From NCBI GenBank assembly GCA_963785565.1, contig CAWAVV010000013.1, positions 248,001 through 312,000 on the forward strand: 64,000 nt of DNA, read 5' to 3'. The notes beneath the pieces were generated by a model, which was not told where the DNA came from, made no database searches, and worked only from the letters and a program-made list of their open reading frames with translations. The stretch comes from AP-15 sp963785565 (GTDB taxonomy: Bacteria; Pseudomonadota; Alphaproteobacteria; ATCC43930; CGMCC-115725). The position numbers and the translations under genes were made by a program. Numbering within the stretch: the stretch's first letter is position 1; each line of letters begins with the position of its first letter. Positions 26,290 through 35,489 of this stretch are shown here, one piece after another.

Positions 26290-27612
26290 TCAGATCGTCA
26301 GGTCGAGCCCGTCGAAGGCGGCAATCACCTCGACTTTGTGCCCCTCGCGGCTGATTTCCTCGAAGCGGACCGTCTCGCCGAACACCGCGTCGATCATCCG
26401 GTCGTCGAAAACCGGCTCGTGGTGAAACAGGACCAGACGCTTGACCCGCGCCGCCTGGGCCAACTCGACTGCGATGACATTGCTCGAATGCCCCCAATCT
26501 TCCTTGACCGACACTGTATCCGCCAGAGAATACATCGCGTCAAAGATCAGCAAATCGGCATTTCGGTAGAAATGCACGAAAGGGTAGGATTCGTCGAGCA
26601 CGGAATACTTATGCTCGCAATCGGTGGAATAAACGATCGTCTTGTCGTCCCGTGAAAACCGATAGCCGTAGGATTCGCCGGCATGAAACTGTTGGATCGG
26701 CAGCACCGACAGACCAGCCACCTGATAGGTGCGGCCGGGCATAAGTTCGACAAACTCGATGGTCGCGGCAAGCGAGTCGAAATCGACCGGGAAACCCGGA
26801 TCGGAGTGCTGGCGGCGAATCGCCTGGGCCAGGGTCTTGTGGCACCCGTGAATGCGGATCAGATTGCCGGGAATATAGGCCGGGGCGAAAAATGGGAAGC
26901 CCATGACGTGGTCCCAGTGCAGATGCGACAGGAACACGTTGAAGCAGTGCTTGCGGGCGGGCCCGCGCTCGGCGAGGAGGGCGCGGCCGAATTCGCGTAC
27001 CCCGGTGCCGAGATCGCACAGCACAAATTCGTCACCGCCGGTGGCGATCTCGACGCAGGCGGTATTGCCGCCAAAGGTGCCGCGCACTGAAAACGGTAGC
27101 TCGCGGTCGATAAAGGCATCGACCGCCTCGGGGGTTTCGAGTTCATGGCCGCGGGCGGCGAGCAGAGCGTCGTGCAGCTTGGCGCGCACGGCGGCGACAC
27201 CGAGCGGGGTTGGCAAGGAGCCGCGGCTGCCCCAGAAATGAACTCGTAGTGGCGCTGCAAGGGTTGGCGCGCGCGACGCCGAGTCGCGCGCGGCGATCGC
27301 GGCCTCCACGGTATCGAAAACCGGGATTACCTCGGCGAAGCGGCTGATTGCGAAAATTTCCTCGACGATACTGTTGAGAGCGGCGACGGCGATCTTGCGC
27401 TCTTTTGGTTTCGCCTTCGACGCCGCCATCAGCGCGCGCAGTCCGGCGCTGGAGATATACGCGACCTCGGAAAAATCCACGACGACATCGGCGGCGCCGG
27501 CGCGCGCGGCGACCAGCAGCCGATCCTGAAACGCCGCAGCCGTCAGGTTGTCGATGCGCCCGACCGGCCGCAGTACAAGAAGACCGTCGCGACGCCATTC
27601 ACCGATTTCCAC
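26290..27612 (-). CDS. STAS domain fused to a metallo-beta-lactamase-fold hydrolase
   Basis: A 440-residue two-domain protein. Residues 1-105 form a STAS domain (VDFSEVAYISSAGLRAL holds the Ser normally phosphorylated by RsbW-type kinases). From about residue 125 a large MBL-fold domain follows: HFWGSRGSLPTP, GNTACVEI, the metal motif FLSHLHWDHVMGFPFF, then IVYSTDCEH and GHSSNVIA. GTG at 27612 is chosen because GGAGG stands five bases before it; upstream codons lack conservation. It forms an operon with the downstream ATPase. The MBL activity (phosphodiesterase or other) might be an output gated by STAS phosphorylation. Confidence 0.85.
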   Translation of the reverse strand: MEIGEWRRDGLLVLRPVGRIDNLTAAAFQDRLLVAARAGAADVVVDFSEVAYISSAGLRALMAASKAKPKERKIAVAALNSIVEEIFAISRFAEVIPVFDTVEAAIAARDSASRAPTLAAPLRVHFWGSRGSLPTPLGVAAVRAKLHDALLAARGHELETPEAVDAFIDRELPFSVRGTFGGNTACVEIATGGDEFVLCDLGTGVREFGRALLAERGPARKHCFNVFLSHLHWDHVMGFPFFAPAYIPGNLIRIHGCHKTLAQAIRRQHSDPGFPVDFDSLAATIEFVELMPGRTYQVAGLSVLPIQQFHAGESYGYRFSRDDKTIVYSTDCEHKYSVLDESYPFVHFYRNADLLIFDAMYSLADTVSVKEDWGHSSNVIAVELAQAARVKRLVLFHHEPVFDDRMIDAVFGETVRFEEISREGHKVEVIAAFDGLDLTI

Positions 27613-27769
27613 GCCCCGCCTCCCACCGGCCGGTAATTGGTCAGTATTCCCGGATGCGGCGCGCCGAAGCAAGCGGGTACTGTGGTCGTCGACGCGCCCC
27701 CTCGCCTTGCCAACCATCGAGGCGTCGTGTACTTCTTGGGTCTCGCGCGGTATGGGTTTCGCACGGCGC

Positions 27770-27844
27770 GCTGCCGTAGCTCAGTGGTAGAGCACCCCCT
27801 TGGTAAGGGGGAGGTCGTAAGTTCAATCCTTACCGGCAGCACCA
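27770..27844 (+). tRNA. tRNA-Thr (GGT)
   Basis: A full 75-base cloverleaf. Acceptor GCTGCCG pairs with CGGCAGC, the D-arm is GCTC-AGTGGTA-GAGC, the anticodon arm CCCCC-TTGGTAA-GGGGG gives anticodon GGT, and the T-arm GTAAG-TTCAATC-CTTAC is perfect. The 3' ACCA is encoded. Confidence 0.97.
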
Positions 27845-28041
27845 TATTCTTCAATAATTCGTACCTCCAAGCCCTCGAGTCGAAAGCCTGATATCCGTCC
27901 AAAAATACATGAACAGACACGGAACTTACTGAAATGCTGTGACCGTAGCGTGCGCCCCGACCTCGCCAATATCGAACGGCTGTTCGGCCGTCGTTAGTCC
28001 TCATCGCTTAGCCGGCTTTAGGCCCGCCGCAGCGGCCGATC

Positions 28042-29037
28042 TTACTCAACCACCTCGTCGGCGGCGGCCAGCAATGACGGCGGGATGGTCAGGTTCAGCA
28101 AACGGGCGGTCTTCAAGTTGATGTAGAGCTCGTAACGCGTGGGCTCTTCGACCGGAATGTCGGCCGGGCTGGTCCCTCTGATGATCTTGTCGATTTGCGC
28201 GGCGGCCCGGCAAGTCATGGCCAGGCGATCGGCGTCGAGGCTCACCAATCCTCCAGCGAGAACCTGGCGCCTGAAGGAGCAGCTCGACGGCAGATGGTTC
28301 GCGATCGCGAGATCGGCGATCTGCTTGCCCGCATTAGCGAGCAGGGCCGTACGGGTCAGAAAGACGGCCTCTGCTCCGCTCTTTTTCAGATCGGCAAACG
28401 CCGTTTCGAGTTCGTCGGTCGATTTGATGTCCGCGGGCACAAGGGTAAGCCCGAGCTCGCGAGCCGATTGGTTCAGCCCTGTCCATTCAAATCCACTTCC
28501 GTAAAACGAGGAGGATCGCTCAGCGAAGTCGCGGAGAACCCCCACCCGCTTGAGGTCCGGTACGATTTCCTTGAGAATTTGCAGTCTCTTCCCGTTTACC
28601 TCCAATGCGGCTTCGGCGGCTATGCCGGTCATGTTGCCGCCGGGGTGCGCAAGGCTTCGGACGAGGCCGAGCTCTACCGGGAAACCGATCGATATGAACA
28701 CCGTCGGCACCTCGCCGGCTAATTTCTTCGCCGGTATTCCGGCATTTCCCCACACAACCAGCAGGTCGATTTGCGGCACTAGGGAAATAATAGCCTCTTC
28801 TATCTTGTCCACCTGCGCACCCGCAAATCGATGCAACAGAACGATATTGCGGCCCTGCACATAACCGAGGTCGGCTAGGCTCCGTTCGAGCGCCTGCGCA
28901 TAGGGTGCGCCCTGCTCGGGTGGAACGGTAAGCACATGACCTATTCGCCAGACCTTGCCCGGTTGCTGAGCCGCCGCACCGCACGGCAGCGCCAGCGCAC
29001 CACCGCAAATTGCTCCTATGAAATCCCGCCGCCTCAT
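28042..29037 (-). CDS. ABC_sub_bind (TrpX-like) periplasmic binding protein
   Basis: A 331-residue member of a family expanded in soil Alphaproteobacteria. MRRRDFIGAICGGALALPC is an export signal of Tat-like form. Core motifs are WRIGHVLTVPPEQGAPYAQA, DLLVVWGNAGIPAKKL and the C-terminal YELYINLKTARLLNLTIPPS. Substrates of this family are mostly unknown. Its ATG overlaps, by ATGA, the stop of a truncated paralogue. No permease or ATPase is adjacent. Confidence 0.88.
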   Translation of the reverse strand: MRRRDFIGAICGGALALPCGAAAQQPGKVWRIGHVLTVPPEQGAPYAQALERSLADLGYVQGRNIVLLHRFAGAQVDKIEEAIISLVPQIDLLVVWGNAGIPAKKLAGEVPTVFISIGFPVELGLVRSLAHPGGNMTGIAAEAALEVNGKRLQILKEIVPDLKRVGVLRDFAERSSSFYGSGFEWTGLNQSARELGLTLVPADIKSTDELETAFADLKKSGAEAVFLTRTALLANAGKQIADLAIANHLPSSCSFRRQVLAGGLVSLDADRLAMTCRAAAQIDKIIRGTSPADIPVEEPTRYELYINLKTARLLNLTIPPSLLAAADEVVE

Positions 29038-29147
29038 TGGATCACCTCGCAGGCGGTCGCGAGCAGCGCGGGTGGAGTTGTCAGGCCGAGTGTCTTGGCG
29101 GCTTTCAGATTGATCACCGACTCGAATTTGGTCGGCTGATAAATCGG
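29034..29147 (-). pseudogene. 3' remnant of an ABC_sub_bind paralogue
   Basis: About 37 codons (YQPTKFESVINLKAAKTLGL then TTPPALLATACEVIQ) match the C-terminus of the family represented by the adjacent intact gene. Upstream codons in the same frame do not resemble the family, so most of the gene is lost. Its stop overlaps the start of the intact copy by ATGA, pointing to a former tandem pair. Confidence 0.75.
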
Positions 29148-29620
29148 GTTAGCAGGGGATGACAATACCAGTCGGCCTGTCAAACGAGAGGCGCCCGCTC
29201 TCGTCACCTCAATATCTCCGTGTGGCACCTGCCTTGCGCCCTCTTCGATACCGGGAGGATGTGCAACGATGGCGATCATCGAAGCCGAAAACTGGCGCAG
29301 CGGCAATCTGATCTGCGGCGCGTTGCGTGTCGACTTAGATGCGCCGCCGAATAACCGTGCGCTAATGTAGCTATTTGTCAGAGCGGAGATCAACATCACC
29401 CGGCAGTCGCCGGCTCCACCAGACCATCGCTGGACAACCGGCCGGTCGGATCTATTTTCGATAGCGACTGTCTAAAATCCGTGCAGTGCGGCAAAAGCGC
29501 AGGCCTCGAGCATAGCAGAGAAGGCCCGGGAAAGGCTATTTAGCGTTCGCATTTCGTGATATATTCGGTATTTGACCTGCAGTCGCCGTGGATTTAAACT
29601 TGCTGCGCTATGAGGCAGCA
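29148..29620. other. Non-coding stretch upstream of the ATP-grasp gene
   Basis: This 470-base gap holds no convincing gene. Part of it, near 29148-29400 on the minus strand, may be further debris of the ABC_sub_bind paralogue but I could not match it. The last 100 bases are A/T-richer and probably carry the promoter of the ATP-grasp gene. Confidence 0.4.
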
Positions 29621-30577
29621 ATGACCCGGATCCACGTAATTCACGAAAATGCCGCCTGGCTTGAGCCGTTGGCGGGCGCGCTCGATCGGCAGCGGCTGCC
29701 GTGGCGCGATTGGTTCCTCGACCGCGGCGTCTTCGATCTGTCTTTGCCGCCGCCCGAGGGCGTCTTCTACAACCGGATGAGCGCCTCCTCGCACACCCGC
29801 GACCATCGCTATGCCGCCGAATTGACCGCCTCGATGCTGGCTTGGCTCGAACGCCACGGGCGCCGCACCGTCAACGGCAGCCGCGCGCTCGACCTCGAGA
29901 TCAGCAAGGCGCGCCAATACGCTGCGCTCGAAAACTCCGGAATTCGCACGCCGCGGACTGTCCTCGTTGCCGGCAAGCAGCTGCTGGTCGAGGCGGCGCG
30001 GCGGCATTTCGGCGACGGCCCGTTCATCCTCAAGCCGAACCGCGGCGGCAAGGGGCTCGGCGTGCGGCTGTTCCTCGGCGCCGGCGCGCTCGGCGACTAC
30101 CTCGACAGCCGGGATTACCAGCCGCCGGTCGACGGCCTGCATCTCTTGCAGCAATACATCCCTTCACCGGCAGCGATGATCACCCGCGCCGAGTTCGTCG
30201 GCGGCCGGTTCATCTACGCGGTCGAGGTCGACACCAGCGACGGCTTCGAGCTGTGCCCGGCCGATGTCTGCGCCGTCGGCGATGCTTTCTGCCCCGCCGG
30301 AGAACAACCGCGCGCCAAATTCACGATCGTCGAAGACATCGACGCCGTGCTGAAGCGCCAATTCGAGAAATTTCTCGCCCGCAACGACGTCGGCGTCGCC
30401 GGCATCGAGTTCATCACCGACGCCGCCGGCGCGGTCTATACCTACGACGTCAACACCAACACCAACTACAACCCGGACGCCGAAGCCCGCGCCGGCCGTT
30501 CCGCGATGGACATCCTCGCCCGCTACCTCGGCGCCGAGCTCGGCCGCCTTTATCCCCGCCGCGCCGCCGCCGAGTAA
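29621..30577 (+). CDS. RimK-type ATP-grasp ligase
   Basis: A 318-residue ATP-grasp protein of the alpha-L-glutamate ligase/RimK type, which joins a carboxylate to an amine via an acylphosphate. ATP-grasp features are FILKPNRGGKGLGVRLFLG, the metal-binding DVGVAGIEFITDAAGAVYTY and DVNTNTNYN. The N-terminal domain has NRMSASSHTRDHRYAAE. ATG 29621 follows TGAGG; an earlier in-frame ATG-like start at 29588 lacks support. Substrate unknown; the next gene encodes a LigJ-like hydratase on the same strand, 186 bases on. Confidence 0.87.
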   Translation: MTRIHVIHENAAWLEPLAGALDRQRLPWRDWFLDRGVFDLSLPPPEGVFYNRMSASSHTRDHRYAAELTASMLAWLERHGRRTVNGSRALDLEISKARQYAALENSGIRTPRTVLVAGKQLLVEAARRHFGDGPFILKPNRGGKGLGVRLFLGAGALGDYLDSRDYQPPVDGLHLLQQYIPSPAAMITRAEFVGGRFIYAVEVDTSDGFELCPADVCAVGDAFCPAGEQPRAKFTIVEDIDAVLKRQFEKFLARNDVGVAGIEFITDAAGAVYTYDVNTNTNYNPDAEARAGRSAMDILARYLGAELGRLYPRRAAAE

Positions 30578-30763
30578 TTGAAATGTATCGCGAGGTCGAG
30601 CAGCGGGCGCTCGGCCTCGGCGCCGCCCGCCTTCACGCGATCTGTACGCTATGCGATGTCCCACGGGCTCTTGGCCGCGCGGACCAGATCTCGGCGATGG
30701 TGCGCTTTCTGATCGGGCCCGAGCCCGCTACCATGATCGGACAAGCGCAGGAGGCCAGTCGCC

Positions 30764-31786
30764 ATGATCATCGATTGCCACGGCCACTACACCACCGCCC
30801 CGCGTCAGCACGAGGGATGGCGCACCGAGCAGATCGCGGCGCACACCACCGGCAAGCCGGCGCCGCCGCGCCCGACGATCGGCGACGACGAGATCCGCCA
30901 GTCGATCGAGGGCGGCCAGCTCAAGGTGCAACGCGAGCGCGGCACCGATTTGACGATCTTCTCGCCGCGCGCCGCCGGCATGGGCCATCACCTGGGCGAC
31001 GCCAGGACCAGCGAAGCCTGGGCCAGCGCCTGCAACGAATTGATCCACCGTGTCTGTTCGCTGTTCCCGAGGAACTTCATCGGGGTGGGGATGCTGCCGC
31101 AGAGCGCGCGCGTCTCGCCGCAGAACTGCCTCGCCGAGATCGACCGCTGCGTTAATGAATACGGTTTCATCGGCGTCAATCTGAACCCCGATCCGTCGGG
31201 CGGGCACTGGCAGGACCCGCCGCTGTCGGACCGCTACTGGTATCCGGTCTACGAGAAGATGGTCGAGTACGACATTCCCGCGATGATCCATGTCAGCGCG
31301 TCGTGCAACCCGACCCATCACACGACCGGCGCGCACTATCTCAATGGCGACACCGCCGGCTTCAACCAGCTGATGAATTCTTCCGTGTTCAAGGATTTCC
31401 CGGCCATCAAGTTCATCGTCCCGCATGGCGGTGGCGCCGTGCCGTACCACTGGGGGCGCTACCGTGGACTGGCGCAAGACGCCAAGCTCGGGCTCTTGTC
31501 CGACCTCATGTTAAAGAACGTCTTCTTCGACACCTGCGTCTATCACCTGCCCGGTCAGGAATTGCTGGCGAAAGTGATCCCGGTCGACAACATCCTGTTT
31601 GCCTCGGAGATGCTCGGCGCGGTGCGCGGCATCGATCCGGAAACCGGTCATCACTACGACGACACCAAGCGCTATATCGACCAGCTGCCATTGCCGGCGG
31701 CGGACAAGGCGAAAATTTTCGAAGGCAATGCGCGCCGGGTCTACGGCCGCTTGTCTGCGACGATCGACAAGCAGTCGGCGAGGTGA
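30764..31786 (+). CDS. ligJ: 4-Oxalomesaconate hydratase-like amidohydrolase
   Basis: A 340-residue amidohydrolase-superfamily protein strongly resembling LigJ, which hydrates 4-oxalomesaconate in the protocatechuate 4,5-cleavage and gallate pathways. Signature segments are MIIDCHGHYTTAPRQHEGW, LTIFSPRAAGMGHHLGD, GINLNPDPSGGHW-like GVNLNPDPSGGHW, IVPHGGGAVPYHWGR and VLFASEM-like ILFASEMLGAVRGIDPE. Zinc ligands would come from HGH, and the later His residues. GGAGG precedes the ATG. It is followed after two bases by a Rieske oxygenase, suggesting a joint aromatic-degradation role. Other LigJ-clade hydratases or decarboxylases are possible. Confidence 0.85.
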   Translation: MIIDCHGHYTTAPRQHEGWRTEQIAAHTTGKPAPPRPTIGDDEIRQSIEGGQLKVQRERGTDLTIFSPRAAGMGHHLGDARTSEAWASACNELIHRVCSLFPRNFIGVGMLPQSARVSPQNCLAEIDRCVNEYGFIGVNLNPDPSGGHWQDPPLSDRYWYPVYEKMVEYDIPAMIHVSASCNPTHHTTGAHYLNGDTAGFNQLMNSSVFKDFPAIKFIVPHGGGAVPYHWGRYRGLAQDAKLGLLSDLMLKNVFFDTCVYHLPGQELLAKVIPVDNILFASEMLGAVRGIDPETGHHYDDTKRYIDQLPLPAADKAKIFEGNARRVYGRLSATIDKQSAR

Positions 31787-31788
31787 TC

Positions 31789-33121
31789 ATGCCGCAAGAT
31801 AACAGCCCCGAGCCGAAGAGCCGGTGGGACATTCTGACCAAAACCGGCGCCGGGACGCCGATGGGCGAGCTGTTGCGCCGCTATTGGTGGCCGATTGCCG
31901 GCGCCAGCGAGCTCGATCGTCCCGGCACGCTTCCGGTGCGGCTGATGGGCGAGGATCTCGTCCTCTACAAGGATTTCGGCGGCAAATACGGCCTCCTCGA
32001 CCGCCATTGCCGGCACCGCCGCGCCGATCTCAGCTACGGCTATGTCGAGCAGTGCGGGCTGCGCTGCAATTATCACGGCTGGCTCTACGACGCGGACGGG
32101 AGCTGCTTAGCGCAGCCCTATGAGGACATCGCGCATCCGGACGCACACCTGCGCGACGAGATCCGCATCAAGGCCTATCCGATCGAGGAAGTGGGCGGCC
32201 TCTTATGGGCCTATCTCGGCCCCGAGCCGCGTCCGCTGGTGCCCGATTGGGAATTCTTCTCGTGGAAGAACGGCTTCCGCCAGATCGTCAAGGCGGAGGT
32301 CCCGTGCAACTGGTTCCAGTGCCAGGAAAACTCGATCGACCCGGTGCATTTCGAATGGACCCACTCCAACTGGGGCGTGCGTCTCGCAGGCGCCGCAGGC
32401 CCTTACACGGCGCAGCACGTCAAGGTCGATTTCAGCGAGTTCGACTACGGCTTTCAGTACAAGCGCATCCGCACCGACACCAGCGAGCATGATCGGCTGT
32501 GGACGGTCGGTCGCGTCTGCCTGTGGCCGAACGGGTTGTTCACCGGCAATCATGTCGAGTTCCGCGTGCCGGTCGACGACGAGAACACGCTCAGCGTCAT
32601 GTGGCATTTCAGCCGCGTCCCCAGGGAATGCGAGCCTTATCGTGCAGAACAGCATCCCGACCTGGCAGGGGCCGATCGCGGATCCGGAGACCGGGCGCTG
32701 GATCACTAGCCATGTGATGAACCAGGATTTCGTGACCTGGGTCGGGCAGGGCCGCATCGCCGACCGATCGCAGGAATACCTGGCGGCTTCCGACCGCGGC
32801 ATCGTGATGATCCGCCGCCGCTTTCTGAACGATATCGACGCGGTCAAAGACGGGCGAGACCCGAAGGCGGTGATCCGCGACCCGGCGGCCAACCGCGCGA
32901 TCCAATTGCCGGTCGCCGAGCGCGAGGCCTTCATCGAGGGTTTCCCCCGCGCCGACTTCGTGCGCGACCCGTTCAGCCGCCGCAACCTGCAGGGCTACAT
33001 CTTCCAGACCGGGCAACCCGCCGAGGTTCGCGCGGCGTTTCTGGCGGCGATGGGCTTCAGCGAAGCCGAAGCAGGCGGCGACCCGCGGCCCTTCGACCCG
33101 CTGGCCCCGGCCGCGCGTTGA
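31789..33121 (+). CDS. Rieske [2Fe-2S] oxygenase, large subunit (frameshifted)
   Basis: A phthalate-dioxygenase-like oxygenase of about 443 residues. Rieske ligands: LDRHCRHRRADLSYG and LRCNYHGWLY. The mononuclear iron motif is CQENSIDPVHFEWTHSNW. The first frame ends at 32709 after an unrelated tail, while the proper C-terminal third (VQNSIPTWQGPIADPETGRW to FDPLAPAAR) continues in another frame to 33121. One extra base near 32642 accounts for it. ATG 31789 is two bases beyond the hydratase stop, so translation is coupled. The ferredoxin/reductase partner is not in the window. Confidence 0.82.
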
Positions 33122-33224
33122 GTTGCTGCCATCTGTTGCCGTCTGCGATAGTTGCGGCTCGTGAAAAGGCGATATACGCGATGATCGCTTGCATGTGGGT
33201 ACCGGACGACTGATATTTTGCGGC

Positions 33225-33545
33225 ATGACTCCGCAAGAGATGATCGCCTTTCGCGCCCGGATGGGCTGGGACCGCGCCGAACTCGCGCGCCGGCTCGAGA
33301 TCAGCGTCTCGCGGCTGGCCGATTACGAGCTCGGCCATACCCGAGGCAAGAAACAACAGAAGGCGCCGATCCCCAGGCTAGTCGAGCTCGCCTGCGCTTG
33401 GCTCGGCGAGCATGAAGGTAAGAACCGCGCCCTGACCCCGGCTGAGCGGGCGGCATTGTGGCGCGATACGTCATACTTGCCCGCGATTGACGCCGTGGTC
33501 GACGATAGCCGGGACGCGCTGTACGACCCACCACGCGGGCTGTGA
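33225..33545 (+). CDS. XRE-family helix-turn-helix protein (putative antitoxin)
   Basis: A 106-residue DNA-binding protein with an N-terminal helix-turn-helix: MTPQEMIAFRARMGWDRAEL, then ARRLEISVSRLADYELGHTR. The C-terminal half (LTPAERAALWRDTSYLPAID) is polar. Its TGA overlaps the GTG start of a PIN-domain gene by four bases, so it is a likely cognate antitoxin or autoregulator. ATG 33225 begins the domain; the frame is open upstream to 33189. Confidence 0.8.
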   Translation: MTPQEMIAFRARMGWDRAELARRLEISVSRLADYELGHTRGKKQQKAPIPRLVELACAWLGEHEGKNRALTPAERAALWRDTSYLPAIDAVVDDSRDALYDPPRGL

Positions 33546-33979
33546 GCGTTCTTGTCGATACCAATGTGCTGCTGCGGCGGATCGAGCCGCTGCACGACCA
33601 TCATCGCCACGCAGTGGACGCCGCCGCCAGACTGGTCGAGAGCGCCGAGCCGGTTCATGTAACGCCGCAAAACATTGCCGAATTCTGGGCGGTGGCCACA
33701 CGGCCGGTAGCGCGGAACGGCCTCGGTCTCCCGCCGGCAACCGCGGCCGTCGAAATCGACCGAATTGAACGGGTGTTCGCGATGTTGCCCGACGAGCCGG
33801 AAATCTATCCTGTATGGAAGCGCCTCGTGATGACCCACGGGGTGACCGGCGGCCAAGTCTATGACGCTCGTCTCGTCGCGGCGATGACAGTACATGGGGT
33901 TGGCCGCATCCTCACCTTCAACGCGGCGGATTTCCGCCGTTATCCGATCGAGATATTGGACCCGGCGGCAGTGTCGTAG
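33542..33979 (+). CDS. PIN-domain ribonuclease (VapC-like toxin)
   Basis: A 145-residue PIN protein. Conserved acidic residues appear in order: SVLVDTNVLL (Asp), NIAEFWAVAT (Glu), VYDARLVAAM (Asp) and ILTFNAADF (Asp). VapC toxins cleave tRNA or rRNA. GTG at 33542 overlaps the upstream HTH gene stop, the usual toxin-antitoxin layout, though the partner is XRE-like rather than one of the AbrB or RHH types more often seen with VapC. Confidence 0.87.
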   Translation: MSVLVDTNVLLRRIEPLHDHHRHAVDAAARLVESAEPVHVTPQNIAEFWAVATRPVARNGLGLPPATAAVEIDRIERVFAMLPDEPEIYPVWKRLVMTHGVTGGQVYDARLVAAMTVHGVGRILTFNAADFRRYPIEILDPAAVS

Positions 33980-34091
33980 CCGGCGTGCCCTACTCCCGCT
34001 TAAAACACGCCGCCGGTTGATGTAGTCTCGAACGCCCGGCTTCGCCGCCGTCGGCCGGCGCGACAAATCAACCGAAAGGGAGAACAAGACC

Positions 34092-35489
34092 ATGACAGAC
34101 CTACGCGTCATCGCCACCGACGGCACGGCTGCGATCCTCGAAGAAGCGGCGGTGCAGAAATTTGCCGAAAGCCTGCGCGGGCTGCTGCTGCACCCCGGCG
34201 ATGGCGGTTATGACGACGCGCGCAAAGTCTGGAACGGCATGATCGACCGGCGCCCGGCATTGATCGCGCGCTGTGCGGGGCCCGCGGATGTCATCGCTGC
34301 GGTGCGGTTTGCCCGCGATCACGGTCTGTTGGTCTCGGTCAAGGGCGGCGGCCACAACATCACCGGCAACGCCGTCTGTGAGGGCGGCCTGATGATCGAC
34401 CTGTCGCCGATGAAGAGTGTCAGGGTCGATCCGGCCGGGCATACGGCTCGCGCCGAGGCGGGCCTCACCTGGGGCGAATACAACCGGGAAACCCAGGCCT
34501 TTGGCCTCGCCAGCACCGGCGGCGTCGTCTCGACGACCGGCATTGCCGGGCTGACCTTGGGTGGCGGGCTCGGCTGGCTGATGGGCAAGCACGGGCTCAG
34601 CTGCGACAATCTGCTTTCGGCCGACATCGTCGTCGCCGACGGGAAGCTGCTGACGGCCAGCGCCGACCAGCATCCGGATCTGTTCTGGGGCCTGCGCGGC
34701 GGCGGCGGCAATTTTGGCGTCGCCACCTCGTTCGAGTACAAGCTTCACCCGGTCGGGCCGGTGCTCGCCGGGATGGTCATTCATCCGATGGCCGAGGCCA
34801 AAAAGGTGCTGCGCTTCTACCGCGATTTCGCGCGCGGCTGCCCCGACGAGATGCTCGCCGCCGCGGCATTGATGACCTCGCCCGACGGCGCGCCGGTCGT
34901 CGTCATTATCGCCGCCTATATCGGGGATTTGGCGGCGGGCGAGCGGCTGGTCGCGCCGCTGCGAAAATTCGGCACGCCCTTGGCCGATACGATCGCCCCG
35001 ACCTCCTATGTCGAGCTGAACACCTTGTTCGATGCGGCCGTGCCGTATGGCGGGGTGCAGCGCTACTGGAAATCGAGCTTCTTGAGCGAGCTCGGCGACG
35101 AGCTCTTGGACATCATGATCGCGCGCGGGGCGAAGATGCGCTCGCCGATGTCGATGGTGCTGTATTTCCACATGCATGGTGCTGCGACCCGGGTCGATCG
35201 GAACGCGACCGCTTTCGGGCTGCGCCACGACCAGTGGGATTACGACGTGATCTCGCAATGGAATGATCCCGCCGAGACCGCCGGTCACATCCAGTGGACC
35301 CGGGAGTATTGGACGGCGGTCGAGCCGTTCGCGACCGGTGAGGTGTATGTCAATCACCTCGACGCCGAGGAAGCCACTCGGATCAGGGCCGCCTACAGCG
35401 GCAACTACGATCGGCTCGTCGCGCTCAAGAACAAATACGACCCAACCAACCTGTTCCGAATGAACCAGAACATCAGGCCGACGGTTTGA
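34092..35489 (+). CDS. FAD-linked oxidase, berberine bridge enzyme-like
   Basis: A 465-residue flavin oxidase with FAD_binding_4 and C-terminal BBE domains. The FAD loop SVKGGGHNITGNAV supplies the His, and GKHGLSCDNLLS the Cys, of a probable bicovalent flavin link. GIAGLTLGGGLGWL and FWGLRGGGGNFGVATSFEYK are typical. The BBE tail reads YDRLVALKNKYDPTNLFRMN. Such oxidases act on sugars, alcohols or alkaloids; the substrate here is unknown. The ribosome site GAAAGGGAG precedes ATG 34092. It stands alone. Confidence 0.9.
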   Translation: MTDLRVIATDGTAAILEEAAVQKFAESLRGLLLHPGDGGYDDARKVWNGMIDRRPALIARCAGPADVIAAVRFARDHGLLVSVKGGGHNITGNAVCEGGLMIDLSPMKSVRVDPAGHTARAEAGLTWGEYNRETQAFGLASTGGVVSTTGIAGLTLGGGLGWLMGKHGLSCDNLLSADIVVADGKLLTASADQHPDLFWGLRGGGGNFGVATSFEYKLHPVGPVLAGMVIHPMAEAKKVLRFYRDFARGCPDEMLAAAALMTSPDGAPVVVIIAAYIGDLAAGERLVAPLRKFGTPLADTIAPTSYVELNTLFDAAVPYGGVQRYWKSSFLSELGDELLDIMIARGAKMRSPMSMVLYFHMHGAATRVDRNATAFGLRHDQWDYDVISQWNDPAETAGHIQWTREYWTAVEPFATGEVYVNHLDAEEATRIRAAYSGNYDRLVALKNKYDPTNLFRMNQNIRPTV

